A stretch of 64,000 bases of DNA from Kudoa neothunni (Eukaryota; Cnidaria). Shown here one piece after another: positions 60,512 through 64,000 of the stretch (position 1 is the first letter of the stretch; each line of letters opens with the position of its first letter). The position numbers and the translations under genes are program-made. The stretch spans positions 7,254,001 to 7,318,000 of the forward strand of contig OZ199839.1 of the NCBI GenBank assembly GCA_964304625.1. Direction: 5' to 3'. The notes beneath the pieces are model-generated. The model did no database searches, was not told the origin of the DNA, and worked only from the letters and a program-made list of their open reading frames with translations.

Positions 60512-63500
60512 TCCAGAACTTGTATCAACTTTAGCGCGGAGTACAGCATGACGTATTTCGTTTTCAGTAAATATAAATGCATCATGTGAATTTTCTGGAT
60601 AGATTGAAGGTTGGGATAGGTTTGGCGAATTTGAGGGATTGGTTGATGGTGACTTGTGTGTGTGTGTGTGTGTGGCTTTTTGGAAGAATTTGACTGTACA
60701 TTTGAATTCTGGAAGGTTACGTTCGTTGGTTCTTTATCAGATTCATCGTGCATGAATTCATTTGGGTCTGTGTGGAAACCATCACTCTGAGCTTCAGTGG
60801 TTTGATTAGTGTTGTTACAATCGTCTTTCATCATTTGAGTAAGGCTTTCGATACCTTCAGCGAATTCATCTGGTGGGACTGGTGGTGGGAATTTCAGGGA
60901 CTTGACGATTTGTTCAGCCGGAGCTTGACACCAGATTGGTTTTGGTTGGGTGATTTCTCGGACACACTTTTTGGGATTCAATTTAAATAAACTGCGTAGG
61001 CGTTTTGCATCCTCGTCATTCCATGGGCTAGTTGGGTTGTGTACATCAGTCGTCGGTTCCTCGTTTAGGCCATCTATTACGACTGGTGTTTGATTTGTTT
61101 TGTCATGTTGAGAATTTTGGATGATCACATCGCTGTCATTATCATCTTGGATTTTGGGAATTAATTGATCATTCACTGTAAGTTCATTCAAAACAGGTAT
61201 ATTTTCTGGATTTTGTGGATTATTAGAAGACTTTGGTCGGAAAGGGTAGGAACTATGAGCCTGTTTTGTAAGGATAGGATTTTTGATTTTGGGGATGTAG
61301 AACATTTTAAGTGACTGAGCATGGGCAGTCGCCTGGCGAATAAAATCGTCATAATGTTCATCAATTGGCATATTTGAAGAGTCATTCTTAACATTAAGAG
61401 CTACTAATTCATTCATGCATGCATCAAGCTTTTCGCTGAGCTTCTGTTTATGGTCATAGTAGTCTGGATATTCTTTACTGTTAACATTATCATTGTTATT
61501 CTCCACATCTTGATTTTTGTCGTTATCAGCAATAGTCTTATCTGTATCATGTTTATCATTATTATTTAGCATAAAATCATCGAATTCAATGTCAGTTGGA
61601 TTATTTGTGGATATGTAGGAAGGTTTGTCGTTGGGTATTTTGGGGATCGATGGTTTATGGGTATCATTATCGTTGTTGTTTGCTGACACTTGCGAAGAGG
61701 TGGGGTCGTTTTTAGGCCGCTCTTTAGAATGCTTGGAGGTTGGAGGTTTTTTGAAAGTTGATCTTTTGAGCGGTTTGATGATAAATTTGGCTTTTCCTTT
61801 AGAAATGATGGACTCCATAATTAGCGAGTCTTTTGTTTTCGGATTTGAGTTAGAATTGGAGTTTGAGATAGTTGGAGGCAAAATCGTAGTTGGAAGTATT
61901 TGATTTTTGGTCTTCTTTTTTGATACACTTTTAAAAATATTTTGCAATAGAACAGATTTGATGTTGAAGATGTTTGGAGTAGAGCTTTCTTGGGAGTTGA
62001 CAGATTCTAGTTCTAATTGATTGTTAGTGATTGGTGTTTCAAATTCTAATTGTAATTGTTCGGCTGCAACTCTATTCATGGCTAGCGCGAGTTCTCTTAT
62101 ATGATCATCATTATTACAAGGAGTGAGTGATGGGGTAGACGGATTTAGGAGATCATAAGTTGATGTTTGAGTTTGGATTTGGTCAGAAGATTCCATGACT
62201 GATTGCTGTGTTGAATCAATAATGATTGTTTCAGGGGATTCATCATTTAGATGATTTTGGTTATTGAATGACTTTTGTTTCTGCTCAGATAAGAATTCGT
62301 TCACCTCTTGAGAGTCCAACTCCATCACTTTGCAGAAACCATCATTATAATCGGAATCTGAATCTGGGTCAGATTCGGAGAGTTTGGAGAATTTAACTTG
62401 TTTGGCTTTAGGGTGGTACAATATGCTCAATTCTTGGGATTTGGATTTCTTGCTAGTAGAGCGTAGGTTAATTAGGTTTTCTTTAGGAGTAGTGGCTTGA
62501 TCTTTTAAAGTGGAATTGTCCCTTTTGCATGGGGCAGGAATAGAAATAAATGCTGCGGCTGTGGGTTTGGAGGAAGAAGAAGAAACATGAGGATTTTTAT
62601 TGGACAGTCTAGGGGATTTATCCAACGAGCTATCTTGATTATTAGGGGAGGTGGGCTCATTTGGGGTTGTGTTAGATTGAGGATTATGATCAGAGTCAGG
62701 GAATGAATTATTTAAAAGGGAAACCTTATTGAGGGAAGGGTTCGAATTAAGATTAGATTTCTTAGAATCATGAGTAGGATCGATATTAGATATTACACTT
62801 TCTGCACGAATAGTGGCAGAAGAGGTGTTATTAACACTAAAAGAGGAAAAAGTTGCACTAGATTTATCTATGGAATTAGGATTTGTGTTATTATTAGAAT
62901 TAGATGTGTTAATATTTTCAGAGGTAGTTTTATTATTGCTATTAAGGTCGGCTATATTTTCAATATTATAATTAACTAAAGTAGAAGTATTAAAAGTAGT
63001 AAAATTAGAAGAAAAAGAGGAAGAAAGGTTAATATTAGAATTAGAATTAGTAGAACTATTAATGTTTAATTTGCTTCCTACTAGAGTGGAATTTGTATTA
63101 ATATTAAGGTCGCGCTTCTCATTAAAAATAGAATCATTAGAAACGTTAGAAATACAAAAGTCTTTTGTTTTGTCAACAGAGATACTTTCGGAAAGATTCT
63201 CATGTTGACTAACAGAAGATTCTGTATTTAATGAATTATTAAAAGAGTCATGTAAATGATTATGTAAAGAAACATCATTGCCACATTGAGAATTTGCTAA
63301 AGAGAAAGAGTCGCGTTGAACAACGCGAGAAGCTTGATTAGGGGAGAATTTGGGTGGAACGTTGTGATTCCTTGGAAGCGGCCAGTTTGCGTCAGCAGAT
63401 GAGGAGTCATCATTAATGTCTTGATCGGAGTTGTAATTTGATTCATCCTGATCGGAATTGGAATTGGAATTGATGGTTTCGGTAACAGCGTACCTTGAGT

Positions 63501-63669
63501 TTTTGTCAACATGATAAATTTTGTAGTTATTGTTAGATGAGTTGATCAGAGATTCATTAATTAAGGGACTTTGTGCAAAGTCATCAATATAAGAGTGGTG
63601 AATGTCTTCAAGGATTTGACGATATTCATCCTCATCAATTTGATGCTCTGGCTCCTCTATAGATTCCAT
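60493..63669 (-). CDS. R2-like element, N-terminal region ORF (frame-disrupted at both ends)
   Basis: 1058-codon open frame that is overwhelmingly Ser, Asn, Asp, Thr and Pro, hence predicted disordered. No zinc finger or Ulp1-type protease, which many relatives carry, is visible. Its last quarter contains the conserved pre-RT block (about 61010-60900). The frame leaves the RT register at the CA/GT tract (60655-60674), so the last 50 or so residues of the open frame are out of register. Upstream, the register continues in another frame (63635-63904 and on to the window edge). The product is therefore one long protein in the ancestral element rather than a separate ORF1. Confidence 0.75.
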   Translation of the reverse strand: MESIEEPEHQIDEDEYRQILEDIHHSYIDDFAQSPLINESLINSSNNNYKIYHVDKNSRYAVTETINSNSNSDQDESNYNSDQDINDDSSSADANWPLPRNHNVPPKFSPNQASRVVQRDSFSLANSQCGNDVSLHNHLHDSFNNSLNTESSVSQHENLSESISVDKTKDFCISNVSNDSIFNEKRDLNINTNSTLVGSKLNINSSTNSNSNINLSSSFSSNFTTFNTSTLVNYNIENIADLNSNNKTTSENINTSNSNNNTNPNSIDKSSATFSSFSVNNTSSATIRAESVISNIDPTHDSKKSNLNSNPSLNKVSLLNNSFPDSDHNPQSNTTPNEPTSPNNQDSSLDKSPRLSNKNPHVSSSSSKPTAAAFISIPAPCKRDNSTLKDQATTPKENLINLRSTSKKSKSQELSILYHPKAKQVKFSKLSESDPDSDSDYNDGFCKVMELDSQEVNEFLSEQKQKSFNNQNHLNDESPETIIIDSTQQSVMESSDQIQTQTSTYDLLNPSTPSLTPCNNDDHIRELALAMNRVAAEQLQLEFETPITNNQLELESVNSQESSTPNIFNIKSVLLQNIFKSVSKKKTKNQILPTTILPPTISNSNSNSNPKTKDSLIMESIISKGKAKFIIKPLKRSTFKKPPTSKHSKERPKNDPTSSQVSANNNDNDTHKPSIPKIPNDKPSYISTNNPTDIEFDDFMLNNNDKHDTDKTIADNDKNQDVENNNDNVNSKEYPDYYDHKQKLSEKLDACMNELVALNVKNDSSNMPIDEHYDDFIRQATAHAQSLKMFYIPKIKNPILTKQAHSSYPFRPKSSNNPQNPENIPVLNELTVNDQLIPKIQDDNDSDVIIQNSQHDKTNQTPVVIDGLNEEPTTDVHNPTSPWNDEDAKRLRSLFKLNPKKCVREITQPKPIWCQAPAEQIVKSLKFPPPVPPDEFAEGIESLTQMMKDDCNNTNQTTEAQSDGFHTDPNEFMHDESDKEPTNVTFQNSNVQSNSSKKPHTHTHTSHHQPIPQIRQTYPNLQSIQKIHMMHLYLLKTKYVMLYSALKLIQVLEWMALS
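60655..60674. repeat. (GT)n microsatellite within the retrotransposon ORF
   Basis: Ten GT repeats; on the coding strand they read His-Thr repeats. The reading frame of the RT and that of the N-terminal region meet here out of register, consistent with slippage in the tract. Confidence 0.9.
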
Positions 63670-64000
63670 TGTAGAATTTCATTGTAGATTCCACTGCAGA
63701 TTCCATTGTAGATTTAGCGGGACTTTCACAAATTTCACCAAATAAAGGATGCTCGTCGTCTGGTAAAATTTGTGGTGGTGTACGGGATTTAATGAGATGT
63801 TGGGTTAAATTTGAAAAAATTCCAGAATTATTAGTTAAAGTTTGCGGACTCAGCGGCTTACTATTCTTAATGCGCTCTAAATTTACTTGAGGGAAACATT
63901 CCAAAACAGTATCAAAAATTTTAAATGTTTTATAATACGAATTGTTGGTTAAATCAACTACACCACACGCTTGCTTAATAATATTATCATTTAAAATTGG

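Larger units (their letters stand above)
58197..64000 (-). mobile_element. R2-superclade non-LTR retrotransposon (RT + restriction-like endonuclease), 5' end beyond window
   Basis: One minus-strand element of at least 5.8 kb. From its 5' side: a long Ser/Asn/Asp-rich region; a pre-RT block DAKRLRSLFKLNPKKCVREI then PIWCQAPAEQIV; reverse transcriptase with WIDLRKAFDSVP (motif A), GRGVRQGCPLSPLLFNLAID (motif B), LAYADDIVLMS (motif C) and YYKYLG; a thumb region; a CCHC knuckle CRHCSHPHENLSHILNGC (about 58730-58680); and a restriction-like endonuclease with IPDITIP and LVEVRNEKEGKYKDE. The RT-CCHC-RLE order defines the R2/NeSL-type group. At least four lesions disrupt it: near 63660-63700, at the 60655-60674 microsatellite, near 59280, and a stop near 59064. 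Confidence 0.88.

Noticed and set aside
60748-60990. 80-codon plus-strand frame
   Set aside because: Antisense shadow of the retrotransposon pre-RT region.
1-64000. CRISPR array, bacterial operons, rRNA genes
   Set aside because: No regularly spaced repeats, no prokaryotic gene arrangement, no rRNA-like sequence; the DNA is clearly intron-bearing eukaryotic.

Overview
The window is nuclear DNA of a eukaryote, most likely an animal with a compact and fast-evolving gene set. It is AT-rich and uses the standard genetic code. Almost every gene is split by very short GT-AG introns, typically 39-60 nt, with one GC-AG intron. The protein-coding content is conserved housekeeping machinery: peroxiredoxin 6, ubiquitin-activating enzyme E1, cytochrome b5, ENTPD5-type nucleotidase, ATP synthase OSCP, PP6 catalytic subunit, CstF-50 and WDR82. 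The sequence alone does not give the species. A parasitic or otherwise derived invertebrate (for example a myxozoan or orthonectid) fits the AT content, divergence and intron size, but this is a guess.

Layout. 0.1-3.3 kb: PRDX6-like gene, then an unrecognised single-pass membrane glycoprotein gene. 3.3-7.5 kb: AT-rich spacer with a degenerate tandem duplication. 7.5-12.9 kb: UBA1, whose C-terminal ubiquitin-fold exons lie beyond a 1.56-kb intron. 14.4-14.9 kb (-): tail-anchored cytochrome b5 in five small exons. 18.2-20.0 kb (-): two membrane-protein genes, 134 nt apart. 20.2-23.7 kb: a tRNA-derived SINE and a Tigger/pogo-like TIR element with a nested piggyBac-like MITE. 24.3-26.1 kb: ENTPD5-like gene. 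26.2-26.4 kb: 200-N assembly gap. 26.4-27.8 kb: C-terminal part of a tandem-domain surface protein. 28-34.4 kb: transposon-rich block (piggyBac-like end, two decayed Merlin transposases, a second SINE copy, an inverted 190-bp repeat pair). 35.6-36.5 kb (-): OSCP. 38.9-41.8 kb (-): PPP6C, divergent from CSTF1 (41.9-45.8 kb, +) with only 61 nt between start codons. 46.2-47.5 kb: a Mutator-like MITE with 147-bp identical TIRs and a 9-bp target duplication. 48.0-49.2 kb: WDR82. 43.8-44.6 and 49.4-50.3 kb: two inverted copies of another TIR element. 53-64 kb (-): decayed Tigger and Merlin transposases, then a large R2-superclade non-LTR retrotransposon running off the right edge.

Functionally CSTF1 (mRNA 3' end processing) and WDR82 (Set1 and transcription-termination complexes) both act on RNA polymerase II transcripts, and PPP6C shares a promoter region with CSTF1. 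No metabolic cluster is evident. The reconstructions were made by eye from reading-frame phase and family conservation; exon sums come out as multiples of three for PRDX6, UBA1, CYB5, PPP6C and CSTF1. OSCP and WDR82 each need a one-base correction.
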